This document shows positions 1 through 11,998 of a stretch of DNA of 64,000 nt, one piece after another. Where the stretch lies: assembly GCA_030674155.1 (NCBI GenBank), contig CM060316.1, positions 82,302,260-82,366,259 of the forward strand, in the 5' to 3' direction. This stretch comes from Stramonita haemastoma (Eukaryota; Mollusca; Gastropoda; Neogastropoda; Muricidae). Numbering within the stretch: position 1 is the stretch's first letter; the number at the start of each line of letters is the position of its first letter. The notes under the pieces were generated by a model. It had not been told where the DNA came from, ran no database searches, and saw nothing but the letters and a program-made list of their open reading frames with translations. Position numbers and translations under genes: made by a program.

Positions 1-197
1 TCTCTCTCTCTCTCTCTCTCTCTTCTGTCTGTTGGGTTTTTTGCCTGTCTGTCTCTTATTTCGCTGTTGCGTCTTCTCTCATGTCCCCCCTACGTCCTTT
101 GGGACATGGGACTGAGTGAGTGTGAGTGAGTGTCTCTTTTTAAAAATACATATAACTGTGCAGGTGTTGAATAATTTATTTTAAATCTTATAACTCT

Positions 198-198
<1 letters not shown>

Positions 199-276
<78 letters not shown>

Positions 277-477
277 GGAGTACAATGGTAAAACTGTGCA
301 CTGTGCTTCTTTTTTATATAAAGTTTTTTGGAGGGGTTGCTATTTAGTATTGGGGGGGGGGGGGGTCCTCTTTCCTTTATTGTCTTACTGACCGTGTTGA
401 TGCAAATATGTGTACAAGGACAGATTTTAGAGCTCGGCTTGATAAAAAAACTTAAGTCTTACGGTATCAACTATCAA

Positions 478-551
<74 letters not shown>

Positions 552-568
552 GGTGTCAACTATCAATC

Positions 569-636
<68 letters not shown>

Positions 637-729
637 TTTTTAATGTATGTATGTATGTATGTATGTATGTATGTATGTATGTATGTATGTATGTATGTAT
701 GTATGTATGTATGTATGTATGTATGTATG
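199..729. repeat. Microsatellite cluster (GT)n, (TC)n, (ATGT)n
   Basis: (GT)38 at 199-274, (TC)n at 482-548 and 572-631, (ATGT)n at 643-729. The 20-base spacer between the TC tracts is a near copy of 461-481, so a TC-plus-spacer unit was duplicated. Confidence 0.95.
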
Positions 730-800
730 CAAGGAGTGGAGGAAGCTTATTGTAAAATCTTCAGTGGTGCCCCAACAGTGTAGGAGAGACTACGGGATTG
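729..800 (+). mobile_element. Terminal fragment of the same LINE type
   Basis: The reading EWRKLIVKSSVVPQQ corresponds to the last residues of the 16590-17050 family. It follows an (ATGT)n array. Confidence 0.5.
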
Positions 801-1092
801 GTGAAAGTGAAGCTGTATGCAATGTACTGTCATACACATACCCCCCCCCCCTCCCTCTCCCAGTTGCAGAGTCTTTCTTATGTACACGTACATGTTCTTC
901 TGGCAATACATTGACGTTTCACCGGTGACTTTAAGTCTGAAGTCTTTGAATTCTCTGGAAAACAACACCACATCAACACAGTACACTTCTAGTGGGCTCA
1001 CCTCTGGTCTCCCACTTCAGTCTATCCCTGTTGTACTGGCTGCTTTCATTTGAATTATTTACAGAATTGTATTGCAGATAAAAATCAACACA

Positions 1093-1425
1093 GGGGACGG
1101 ATAGCTCAGTGGTCAGAGCACTCCCTTTCCCCTAGCTAAGGTTAAGCAGCATCGAGCGTGGTTAAATCACCAAGTGGATAGGTGACCGTTTGCGCGCCTT
1201 GGCTTCAGTACACTCCTCCAGTCCACCCAGCTGTAAATGGGTACCTGCCCTCTTTAGGGAGGTAAAGCAACAAGGGTTAGGAGATGGGCACCGACCACAA
1301 TACGCTGGCCCCTAGAGAAGCTGAGGTCTCTGATGCCTCGCTCCCCTACGACCACATAGGTCATGGGACACTTTTACCTATTGTATTGTATTGTATTGTA
1401 TTGTATTGTATTTATTGTATTGTTT
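1093..1425 (+). mobile_element. Chimeric tRNA / 5S rRNA-like SINE with pentanucleotide tail
   Basis: A tRNA-type A box (tagctcagtgg, 1101-1112) opens the element. Instead of a tRNA B box, 1133-1202 resembles the internal promoter part of 5S rRNA (gttaagcagc, atcgagcg, gtggata, ggtgacc). A unique body follows, then a (ttgta)n tail at about 1380-1425. Chimeric tRNA/5S SINEs are known in vertebrates (AmnSINE1 type); this reading is by eye. Confidence 0.65.
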
Positions 1426-1429
1426 GCTA

Positions 1430-1815
1430 CTTTTAGTCACAGCACGTTTCTTCTGCGTGAAGTTCTGGATGGTTGTTCTTTTCGAGGAAAATGGGTCGCC
1501 ACAGAGCAGCGTCACCTTTTCTCTTTTTGTTGTTGTTGTAAATTGTAATGTCTGCATGCATATTATGTTCTCTACGTGAGCGGCTTTTCATTTTTTTTAA
1601 TTGTTTAGCATAATTTCACCAGAAATTTGCGATGGGTTCTTTCACGTGCACAGAATGTGTACTGTACAATAGACCTCGGTTCATCGTCTCATCCGAAAGA
1701 GTAGTGCCCAGACTACCACTCAAGGTCAAGTGGAGGGGGGGGGGGGGGGGGGGGCTGAAGTTCAAACGAGGATCAAACCTGCACTCTTTAATTTCTGTGC
1801 TGGTGTGTTACCTCT
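1430..1815 (-). mobile_element. SINE family B variant, inverted
   Basis: Left part tagtcacagcacgtttcttctgcgtgaa, right part a tRNA-like head (gaggatcaaacctgcac). A G20 run at 1735-1754 interrupts it. Confidence 0.6.
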
Positions 1816-2060
1816 AGCCTGCTTCAAATGTCACCAGGAATACCCTTGACTGGAATCCACAAGGGAAGCGGAAAGTAGTTCGACCAAAACAGACCTGGCG
1901 CAGAAGCATTGAAGCAGAGATGAAGGCAGCCGGAATGACGTGGGCCGAGCTGGAGAAGATCTCCCAGAACCGAGTCAGTTGGAGGGGTGCTGTTACGGCC
2001 CTTTGTCTCCAGTACAGGGAATTCATAGGCATATGTCAAGTCAAGTAAGTGTGTTGCCTC
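1815..2060 (+). mobile_element. RTE-like 3' fragment
   Basis: Closely matches 26034-26250 (gactggaatccacaagggaa, cagacctggcgcagaagc, gagctggagaagatctccc), with a few frame-neutral substitutions. The 5' part is missing. Confidence 0.85.
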
Positions 2061-2110
2061 TAGACCATTATGTGCCTTGGGAACAGATGACAAGATTAAC
2101 AAAAACAACC

Positions 2111-2425
2111 AGCCGCCATGGCACAGTGGTTAGCGCCTTGGATTCCGGACTGGAAGGTCGCGGGTTCGAATCCCATAAGTCATAGGGATTTTTTCGGGCT
2201 CCGGCCGGCTCCTACCCAGAGTGAGTGTGCTGTGGGGTCAATGGGGAGACTGGGACCACACAGTCGAGCTTCATCCACTTTACGGATGCGAATTTGAGAG
2301 TGTTGCTCAAATTACCTGACCAACACTGCAGGCGTCTGTATCTCTCGGGCCTGGTTGACGCCGGGATATATTATGATAGTAAACGTAGAGTACAGCCCTG
2401 TCAAGTAGTCTCAAAGCGGATGCAC
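2111..2425 (+). mobile_element. tRNA-derived SINE family D
   Basis: tRNA-like head (ggcacagtggttagcgcc and B box gggttcgaatccc at about 2160-2174) followed by an unrelated body of about 240 bp ending near an ATC/ATT-rich stretch. Only one copy seen here. Confidence 0.6.
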
Positions 2426-2965
2426 CTCCACAGCAGCATCATTACATCATCCTCATCATCATTGATCATCATGCAATAATAAAAAATTGCCTCTGATTCG
2501 GTGGCCTCCGTTGCTCTGGTCTCATGGTGACCTCAGATTCGGTTTCCCCATACGCTTCTGTGCCTGTGGTGAATTTGTGTCAAAGCCTTTGGGGTTGGAG
2601 GTTCGCGGGGAGGCGGTCGTTGGAGGGACGTGGTGGTGGTCGCCACCTTGGGTGGGTAGCTCACTCAGTCTGGCTCCGCGACTGAGCTAATACTGTCGTT
2701 AGTAGGGGGCTTAGTAGGTGGTGTCCTGCGTATGTTAGCTCAGAACAGGCACCACTGAACACCACCAAAGTGACCCAGCAGAAGTGCAGGGCCCCTCTGG
2801 CTGGTGGCCCCGCAGCGGCCTAATATTGATGGACTCCCTGTGGACTCCCGACCCCGGGGTGAGACACAACGAATCTGGGTATGGCTGTGGCGGGGAGATT
2901 GAAATGAGCAGCGTGGGAACAGCAGTACGGGAGCGTCACAGAAGACGAGGCAGCAAAAAAAAAAA
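2426..2965. other. GC-rich block, no gene recognised
   Basis: About 540 bp, GC-richer than its surroundings, between SINE family D and a family A 3' end. It has short open frames on both strands but no domain. It may be the body of a composite retroposon. Confidence 0.4.
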
Positions 2966-3058
2966 AAAATTAACAAAAACTGCATACACACGGGACTTGA
3001 TGTAAAAAAGCACACAAGTGCTTATTCCATTATCCTCGATATAAAAGAATGAATGAAT
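2966..3058 (+). mobile_element. SINE family A, 3' fragment
   Basis: Only the terminal part (gcatacacacggga to ctcgatataaaagaatgaatg) remains, after an A14 run. Confidence 0.75.
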
Positions 3059-3326
3059 AAAAGAAAGAATCAATAAATAAAATAATAAAATAAAAATAAA
3101 TAAAACCACTAACCTGCAAAAACGCCCTTTCTCGGCCGTCATGGGAGTTTTTTGGGGGGTAATGGTGGGGGGGGGGGGGGGGAGTTGTTTGTTTGTTTGT
3201 TTTTTTGCTTGCGTATTCGTTTCTTTGTGTTTTTGTTTGTTTTGTTTGCGGCTTTCCTCCTCGGCAAGTTCTGTTAGGGTCCTACTTTGAAGTGATGAAA
3301 GGCTTTCGCAGTGCAGTTCATAGTTG

Positions 3327-3584
<258 letters not shown>

Positions 3585-3610
3585 CAGAGGGAGACAAAGA
3601 GATAGACTGA

Positions 3611-3950
3611 TTGATTGATTTATTCTTTTATATCGAGGATAATGGAATAAGCACTCTTGTGCTTTTGTACATCCAGTCCCCGTGTGTATGCAGTTTTATA
3701 AATGTCATCTGTTCCCACCAGCACACGATGGCCTACTCTCACGAAAAGCGGAACAGAATTTAACGTGTGTGCAAGATGTTCTGCGTGCGTTCTCACACGG
3801 GGCCTGGGTTTAAAGTCTCATCCGAAGGACTTTTGGGGAGAGTGGAGACAGCACTGATGTTAACTCCAGGAGAAAAATCTCCTCGACCGGACTTGAACCC
3901 GGGTCGTCAAATTGCCAGCACAATGTTCTGACCCCGTCCCCCAAAAGACG
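3611..3950 (-). mobile_element. SINE family A
   Basis: Inverted copy: 3' end (attcttttatatcgaggat) first, head with cgggtcgtcaaattgccagc last. The head is truncated before the A box. Confidence 0.85.
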
Positions 3951-3984
3951 TAGAGACAGACAAATATTTGTATATAAAAAAAGC

Positions 3985-4017
3985 ACACACACACATACAC
4001 ACGCACGCACGCGCGCG

Positions 4018-4060
<43 letters not shown>

Positions 4061-4233
4061 GCACACGCACACGCACACGCACACACACACACGATATATG
4101 GCTTTTTCACATTTAAATATTTATTAAAAATTAAAAACTTCAAAGCTCAAAGTATAAAAAGGTAGTAACTACATTTGATAATAAAAATAAAATAAAAATG
4201 TGCCAAACGAGTATGTGACATATTTCCAGTTTG

Positions 4234-4311
<78 letters not shown>

Positions 4312-4360
4312 TCGTCTAATATCACTTTAAGTGTACAGACGTAAAAATCAAAGAACACAC

Positions 4361-4409
<49 letters not shown>

Positions 4410-4479
4410 CATAATATATATATATATATATGTATTATATATATTATATAATATATATATATATGTATGTATATATACC

Positions 4480-4526
<47 letters not shown>

Positions 4527-4530
4527 ATGG
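3985..4530. repeat. (AC/GC)n, (AC)n and (AT)n cluster
   Basis: Tracts at 3985-4094, 4236-4309, 4352-4408 and (AT)n 4412-4530; poly-G 4529-4539. Confidence 0.95.
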
Positions 4531-4544
4531 GGGGGGGGGCATTT

Positions 4545-4900
4545 ATTTTATTTATTTATTTATTTATTCTTCTATATCGAGGATAACAGAATAAGCACTC
4601 ATGTGCTTTTTTTCATCCGGTCCCCGTGTGTATGCAATTTTGTAAATCTTGTCATCTGTTCCCACCAGCACACGATGGCCTACTCTTACAAAAAGCGGAA
4701 CAGGATTTAACGTGTGCGCAAGATGTTCTGCGTGCGTTCGCACACGGAGCCTCGGTTTAAAGTCTCATCCGAAGGACTTTTGGGGAGAGTGGAGTCAGCA
4801 CTGATGTTAACTCCAGGAGAAAAATTTCCTCGACCAGACTCGAACCGGGTCGTCAAATTGCCAGCGCAATATTCTGACCACTAGGCTATCCGTCCCCCCA
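4545..4900 (-). mobile_element. SINE family A
   Basis: Inverted, near full length, ending in ccactaggctatccgtcccc, the complement of the tRNA head. Its end joins a poly-G and (AT)n block on the left. Confidence 0.88.
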
Positions 4901-5049
4901 GGGTTCTCGTTCGTCGGCTACAGCTCCAAAGTTCACCAACAGTGAAATTTTGGTGTGCAATAGATTTTTTTTTTCGCCTACAATTAAGGTAGCCGCATTC
5001 TGACTTCAGGGACGATGTCTAACTTCAATACCAGTGTGCATACGTTACG

Positions 5050-5230
5050 CGCGCGCGCGCACACACACACACACACACTCACACACACACACACACACAC
5101 ACAAACACAAACACACACACACGCACACGCGCACACACACACAATATATATATATATACACACACAATATACACATATATATACACAATGTATATATATA
5201 TATATACACAATATATATATATATATATTT
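5050..5230. repeat. (AC)n/(AT)n compound microsatellite
   Basis: GC/AC repeats grading into AT repeats with embedded acac segments. Confidence 0.93.
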
Positions 5231-5239
5231 GTCATATAT

Positions 5240-6054
5240 ATGACAAATGTAAACATAAACAGCTTGCATATATAAACATTGCCTTTTTGAACTTTAAATT
5301 TCCCTCGCCTCTTTGTCAAAGGCTATGTATAACTGGAATACTGTTTTTCCCGTCACGGTGTTTTGTTTTGTTTGTTTATTTGTCCGTTGTGTTCGACGAT
5401 GACCTCCAAAACAGCAGAGGAGGCAGCTGCTGTTTGGGAAACTGGGCAGAATTTTGTAGGCTTACTTCAACCTTTAATCTAGTCACTATCATTGCTGTGG
5501 TTTTGTGACCGTGAGAGAAAAAGACAAAAATCAACACGCTTTCGTGTAAATCTGTATCCGTTTTATTCGCAAAAGTACACAGTAATGGTCCAAATGCGAA
5601 AAAAGAAAACTCTGCTGTGACCTTGATCATGACCCAGGGTTTGAGGCGCGAGTCTGACAGTTGAAAACCCGACCATTTTCGACACTGTAAATGATTAACA
5701 GTTATTGACGAAGATGAAAGCAAACAAATTCGACCATCTTTTGTTGTTTGTGTCCTTAAACCAGAATCTAAGATTCACATGCTTCAGCTTTTTCGTCAAT
5801 CCTGACTCACAAACCAGAAGTTACATTCTACACGCGAGTTTGAATGCACTTTTATAATAGAAAAGGGGGGAAAAAAAATATCTTCGCAGTTTTCACCTTT
5901 GAATTGTCTTGCTGCCATAATATCAAATCCCTGCGATAAAATGAACATCTTTTATATTGTATACAATGCAATCATTGAAAATCAGCAAAAAGTTCATCGC
6001 GCAATAAGTTTGTTTGTTTTTTAATATTTAAAACACCAAAGATTTACTGTCAAT
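5240..6054. other. Unique AT-rich sequence, nothing recognised
   Basis: A 115-codon minus frame at 5376-5723 has no recognisable domain and no convincing splice context. No repeats seen. Confidence 0.5.
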
Positions 6055-6215
6055 TAATAATAATAATATAATAATATAATAATAATAATAAATAATAAAT
6101 AATAATGATAATAGAATTTGTGTAGCACTATATCTTGTAAATAATAATACATTTAATTTATATAGCGCTATATCTTGTAAATAATAATACATGGAATTCA
6201 TATAGCGCTAATAAA
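6055..6215 (-). mobile_element. L2-type LINE tail fragments, repeated
   Basis: AT-rich (taata)n followed by the complement of acaagatatagcgctatataaat, present about two and a half times in tandem. Confidence 0.6.
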
Positions 6216-6659
6216 CAAACATGTACATAAGCTAGCCTTCTGTATCGTGCAAATACCGCATACAGGCTAAAAAGCTGATAAAATCAAATGTTAACCTGAG
6301 GCACATACTAAAAGTGTCGTCTATTATTGCTGCAAGCACAGGAACAAGGCCTATATCAAAATGCTGTATTGCTTTGGAACATCGTGTTGAGATTGTATTC
6401 ATCTATAAGCTCTTACTAAAAACAAAATACCGGTCTTTTGCATCACAGGGTAAAAAAATCGTCTGAAGTCGGGGCGTGGCTGCCTATATAGCAAGGTATA
6501 TGGAGAAAAAAAGAAGGCTATACAGCCACAAGTTCTGGTAAGGCTGTACTTACAGGCTCATAGTGATCCCCAGATGTGGGACAATGCGTGACTACTGAGG
6601 AACACCCAACAGCACAAACCATTGACCTGACTCTGCCACATCTACATGTAGAAAGCTAT

Positions 6660-6790
6660 TGTGTTGTATTGTATTTATTGTATTGTATTTATTGTATTGT
6701 ATTTATTGTATTGTATTGTGTGTTGTATTGTATTTATTGTATTGTGTTGTATTGTATTTATTGTATTGTATTGTATTTATTGTATTGTAT
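6660..6790. repeat. (TTGTA)n pentanucleotide array
   Basis: Interrupted ttgtattgtatttattgtat repeats; same unit as the tail of the SINE at 1093-1425. Confidence 0.93.
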
Positions 6791-6794
6791 CGTA

Positions 6795-7165
6795 TACTAC
6801 TTTCAGTCACAGCATAGTTTTCTGAGTGAAATTTGGGCTGCTTTCCCTCCCCTTCCCCCCCCCCTCCCCCAAATAGCAGCGCCACCCTTTTTTTTTTCTT
6901 TTCCTTTCTGCAAGTGCATTTGTTTCCCTATCAGAGTAGCGTTTTTTCTACATATTTTTATCAGGGAGAACTCTCTTCTTGCCGTGTTTTTTTTTTTTTT
7001 TTTTACATCCGCTAAATCGGTTAATCATCTCATCCGAAGGACTAGCACCCAGACCACCACTCATGGTCTCGTAGTTGAGGGTAAAAGTTTTGGGCACAAA
7101 TGGAGATCAAACCACCACACACTTGAAACCCGGACTTTTCGCTTTCAGTGCTGACAAGGCCTACA
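6795..7165 (-). mobile_element. SINE family B variant, inverted
   Basis: Same layout as 1430-1815 (agtcacagcatagttttctgagtgaaattt through agaccaccactcatggtctcg to a gatcaaaccaccacac head). Preceded by the (ttgta)n array. Confidence 0.65.
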
Positions 7166-7654
7166 GTAAGTCATTCCCATCCACCGTAAACTCACCATTT
7201 TCAGCAGCTATCAATAAATTGAGCGGATAGCTGACGAGAACGACCGCAAGATTCTGCAGTAGAGTATTCTTCTGAAAGCAAACTTCGTATTATCAATGAC
7301 CAAAACTGCCATGATTTAGTAACGCTGCATCAGCACAATACTGAATACCTGTCTTGCTCCACCCCCTCCTCCTCCCCCTCCAAAAATTACTTATAAAAAA
7401 TTGTCTTCGTAATTGTGGCATATACAGAATCCAGGGCATAAACAGATGCGCATGGCGTTTTAATACCATTTGATTTTGCAAAATCACATCAACAGCAGTT
7501 TACCCGACTGATTCCATTCATGAAGACTCTTTGAAGCAACTACATGTATTGGTTTTACTAAAAAAAAAATTCAAGGTCTCTCATTTGGCTGCATTGTTAA
7601 CTTCTTGTTCTGGTTGTTGTAGTTGTAGTTGTTGTGCATTACTCAGCTTAATGC

Positions 7655-7845
7655 TGTTAGGATCACCTAGAATGTGCACTCTCGTCTCACTCATCTCACC
7701 TAGGACAAATTGTGATGCTGTAACTAGTCTAAGTGCTCAATGGAAGACCAGTTTGTGTGTATGACTGTTTTCAAGTATCTCGCCATACAGACAGCCATAC
7801 GCGGACTTCGGAGTATTTCAGTCAATAAGTCACTTCGGTGCTTTT
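7655..7845 (+). repeat. Interspersed repeat family G, copy 1
   Basis: Shares cagaatgtgcactct-like, gtttgtgtgtatgactgttttc and tctcgccata-ag-cagccatac with 59678-59835. Type unknown. Confidence 0.7.
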
Positions 7846-7914
7846 TTCAAAGAAAACAATTGATTAGATGAAATACGGACGTGCTGATATCATCAAGAGA
7901 GCAACTACAAGGGA

Positions 7915-7935
7915 ATATATATATGTATATATATG

Positions 7936-8012
<77 letters not shown>
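7915..8012. repeat. (AT)n
   Basis: Nearly pure AT over almost 100 bp. Confidence 0.95.
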
Positions 8013-8015
<3 letters not shown>

Positions 8016-8154
8016 AAAAAAGCAGGTAATGTCGCAATGGAAAGAAACCAAAGTTAAACTTAAGCATGTAAACGGGATTTAATTATGAAAAACACAACTG
8101 CAGGCCAAACAGGGCATAAAAATATACACTCAATGCACAAACGAACCCACTTTT

Positions 8155-8630
8155 TTTTTAATCGTGCTTCAGCTACAGCTCCGAGGGTCACCAAGGTAAT
8201 ATTTTTGCGTTTGCAACTGTTTTGTTTGAGTATTCCCATCATTAAAGTCGACATATCCCCGACTTCAGGGATACAATTGGGAAATGAACTGACCAATTTT
8301 ATCAGGACAGTCGTGAGGTACCTCCCTGCTCTTTTTGGTTTTCGGCTATCGTGGGGGCTTTTTATGTGCATAAATCCTAATGACACAGGTCCCACTGGTT
8401 CAGTCTTCTCCGGAAGACTTGACATTCAGTTCAATTTTTCCGTCAAAATGGGAAGAAAGGACAAGGGTGGGAATCAACTCCAGAACTTCCCGCTTTACTT
8501 GTTAGGCAGACAACTTTACTTGTTAGGCAGACAACTTTACTTGTTAGGCAGACAACCTTTACTTGTTAGGCAGACAACGCCTAAGTCCTTTTGCCACCTT
8601 CCTTCTGTCACCGAGGTATAAATGCAATTT
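8155..8630 (-). mobile_element. SINE family B relative with an expanded tRNA head
   Basis: Inverted: the right end (8455-8610) is the tRNA head. Inside it the 21-base unit actttacttgttaggcagaca occurs four times (8497-8575), so the anticodon-arm region became a minisatellite. Confidence 0.7.
8492..8578. repeat. 21-bp tandem repeat x4
   Basis: Units of ctttacttgttaggcagacaa within a SINE tRNA-like head; one unit has an extra c. Confidence 0.9.
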
Positions 8631-8639
8631 AGCAATGTG

Positions 8640-10960
8640 ACAATTTCTCCCGACATAGCCTGTTACAAAATGTCCTTTCTGAGCAAAGTATGGGGGAAAA
8701 CATAACGCAAGACAAAAGTTTACCTTTGAATCTTAAAGACAAATGCAATCAGACAAAAATATACACTCAAATATTTTAAGCTAACACAACAATATCAAGC
8801 ACAATGCAAGACAAAAACATACTTCCAAATCATAAATACAAACACATTGAAACAAAGTATATATATTTTTTCTTAAATTAGACCAATAATATACCAGTTT
8901 TGAAAGCAAAAATGTCCTGATCATTACACACACACACACACACACAAAACACACACACACACACACACACACAACACACACACTATAAAACATTGATAGT
9001 ACCCTGTACCATATATAGAACTGAACATTGGAATCAGAATAATCATAGTCACCTTCAGTGAGCAGTTAATAACAGGGAATGTGGCCAGACATGGTAGCTA
9101 TTTCTGAACCTAAATCCCCTTTAAATGCGATTAATTGTATTGCTGGACTTTGCAAGCAACACCCAGAACTCCCCAAAATAGGCTTTGTGAAATTAGATCA
9201 TCAGCCACTGGTTGCCATAGAAACGACAGAAGATAGCCCGCAAACAAAAAAAATCATTAGCACTTAAAAGACCATTAAGTTTACCTACTGTTCTTTACTT
9301 TATGCAGTTGATTTCTGATACACAAAGCATGTAATACTAGAAGTATTACAATACTATGGAAAAAAACATCCATTCCATTTCATATTGTTTGTAGCCCTAC
9401 CGATCACGAAAGCCATACCAGGGCTGTCATCTCATTCAGTTTCAGTGGCTCCAGTAACTTTCCCTTCAAATTCAAAAGCAACACCTCCTAATACCTTCAA
9501 ATATAACACTGTCCATCTGAAAAAACCCAGCAACATAAAATGCCACAATACTGAATCATTTAATTCATTAAAGCTAATTCACCAGGCTGTGTTGAGGACG
9601 CCATCCATTCCGCTTAATTTATCATAACCAGGTTACCCAAAAAATGTTTAAAAACTAATATAACATTCTTAAGTACATTTTCAGAGTATTTTTTTTCATA
9701 GATTTTCTTGAAAAAAGGCAAAAGAATAGACTGGGAAGGTAGAAAATAAGCAAGAGAAGTGATAAGACAGGTAAGGAGAAAGAAAGAAACAAAGAGAGAG
9801 AGAAAAGTGGAAAGCTATGACACATAACTTCTTGAAGGTGTGGATGCTATTTATACTGACAGAGCCCCAACAACCCCATGGGGAGTTTTAAAAAAATCAC
9901 CAAAATAAAAGATTTCGCACAAACAACAACTAAACAAATCCATAGTTGCATAAGCCACATTACTGAGTTCCTCATTTAAACAAGGCTAAAAGGGAATGCA
10001 TGGCACATCTCATAGATGGGTAAGAAAGGATTTCATGTTTTCTAGGCACACATAAACACAGATACATACAACGGACACTACCAGAATTATGTACACAAAA
10101 CTCCACATGGGCCAATTAGATGAGACCCTTGTAAGACCGACAGCCAAACAACAGAACAGGTGCTGCAGTCCTGACCACTACAAGAAGCACTCCGAAAGAG
10201 GATCTGGCCTGACCCCACCCCAGTGCCCAAGCAATAACGACATGGAGGATCTGCAGTGTACAGCTGCCTTCATAACAAGACTGGGGTATCCATCTGACGA
10301 ACGCAAAAGAAGAAAAAAAACAAACAAAAAGAAAAACCACCTCCAACACACACAAGCCCATGAATTGCCAGAGTACCAAACTTCATGGTTGGCAGGTAAG
10401 CTGTATTGTACCCATGGAAACTGTGATTTAACGACTTAAAATAGAGAATAAAGTTACAGGAAACAAACAAGAAAAAGAGAATTGATGGCCAATGTTACCT
10501 GAGAGTGAATAATCTTGCATCAGTCTTACCTTTCAAGGATAACAATAGTAAATGCTCAGTCCCCCTAAAGTGAGGTTAGTGATGACGTCACCTGCGATAT
10601 CTATACCCCCCCCCCCCCCCCACACCCTGTCAACAGAAAAAAATGGTCACTGGTCAGGTAAAAAATGTAGTTCATATATATAAGTTTGGTTGGATTTTTT
10701 CCCAGTGATAGTAACATACAGATACTAGAGTGACCTACAGATAACGGAGTGACACTAATTATAAGTGAGTCTAAATACAATAACCACCTGTACCTTTTTT
10801 TCTTTGAAAAGGTTAATTAATAAAGACATTCCTGAAGTTATACGTGAACTATAACAGTAGGCCTACATACAGGTAAAACGAATATCTTCTTACTATCTAA
10901 AGATACCAATAACATCTCATAGCATTGGGACCCTGCAAAGATCCTATGTCTCTCTCTCAC
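8640..10960. other. Unique sequence left of the deaminase gene, no gene recognised
   Basis: It holds one (AC)n tract (8926-8983) and a C-run (10605-10621). Open frames at 9079-9267, 9385-9627 and 10089-10439 (+) are short, lysine-rich and without domains. It could include deaminase 3' UTR or belong to another gene's intron. Confidence 0.5.
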
Positions 10961-10961
10961 A

Positions 10962-10980
10962 CACACGCACGCACGCACGA

Positions 10981-11019
<39 letters not shown>

Positions 11020-11191
11020 GCGCGCGCGTCGAAAAAGTGAACGACAAAAAGTTTCATGTTATGCAATAGAATTCTTCCTTTTAAGTAAGATTAGTTGGTT
11101 GGTTTGGTTGATTGATTGATTGATTGATAATCTTTATTCTCAGGGGCTATAAACAAGTATTGATATATTGGCATACTTTTTTTTCATCTAG

Positions 11192-11252
<61 letters not shown>

Positions 11253-11394
11253 CGAGAGCGAGAGAGAGAGAGAGAGAGAGAGAATTCTATAAGTTGAGAG
11301 AGATACAGATAGGACAGAAGAAACACAGAAGACAATCGGACAAAGAGAAAATATTCTTAAAATGCATTCACAACAACACACGACAAAAACAACA

Positions 11395-11457
<63 letters not shown>

Positions 11458-11475
11458 CACACACACACACACAAA
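10962..11475. repeat. (ACGC)n, (AG)n and (AC)n downstream of the deaminase stop
   Basis: ACGC 10962-11028, AG 11192-11283, AC 11395-11475. These lie in the presumed deaminase 3' UTR or just beyond. Confidence 0.94.
11133..11138 (-). promoter_or_regulatory. Candidate polyadenylation signal for the deaminase
   Basis: AATAAA on the minus strand, about 350 bp past the stop codon and beyond an (AC)n and an (AG)n tract. Position is plausible, but the hexamer is common in AT-rich DNA. Confidence 0.3.
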
Positions 11476-11484
11476 CTGAAAACC

Positions 11485-11656
11485 TCATGCAAGAATTTCC
11501 TGCAGGTCGCCCCTCAGACGGTCATCATCTTGACCGCGCTCTGATCGGTGGTAGGTTTCCTCCGAGGCAAGCCACACCGGGGTTGGCACCTGAAGAGCCT
11601 TGCACAGATTCCTCCAGTCTTCATAACAGGTCGTTCGTACCGTTACACCCCTGTCG
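11485..11656 (-). CDS. Deaminase exon C: C-terminal strand, helices and stop
   Basis: A 172-nt terminal exon after acceptor ctttgaacag. It completes an arginine codon and continues DRGVTVRTTCYEDWRNLC, matching the place where AID/APOBEC proteins have a strand and helix with a conserved aromatic and cysteine. A charged tail ends LRGDLQEILA then TGA at 11485-11487. An (AC)n tract begins only about 12 bp past the stop, so the 3' UTR must cross it. Confidence 0.82.
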
Positions 11657-11967
11657 CTGTTCAAAGCATTGTCACCAATTAAAGCATTCATTAAAATGAA
11701 GCATGTTTGGTAAGTAGCCTATGTGCTTAACAACAAGTACGTTAACATCACCACAACATTAACTAATAGAGCTTGTGTTCTGGGGAATTAACATTTCATG
11801 GGTGATAAGTCCTACCAACACGCACGGTCTAGCCGATGGTTTTGGACAGGAAGAAACTCCATCACTTCCCTAAACTCAGTCTGGGAGGGGGGTGGAGGGG
11901 GTTTATGATACCACAATGGTTTTTTTTGTTGTGGTTTGTTCGTTTTAATTCAGACACAAAGAGCACA

Positions 11968-11998
<31 letters not shown>

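Noticed and set aside
1133..1202. 5S rRNA gene
   Set aside because: Only the internal-promoter part is similar; there is no full 120-nt gene and a tRNA head is fused to it.
9079..10439. Small + strand ORFs at 9079, 9385 and 10089
   Set aside because: Short, without recognisable domains or splice support; probably chance frames in unique non-coding DNA.
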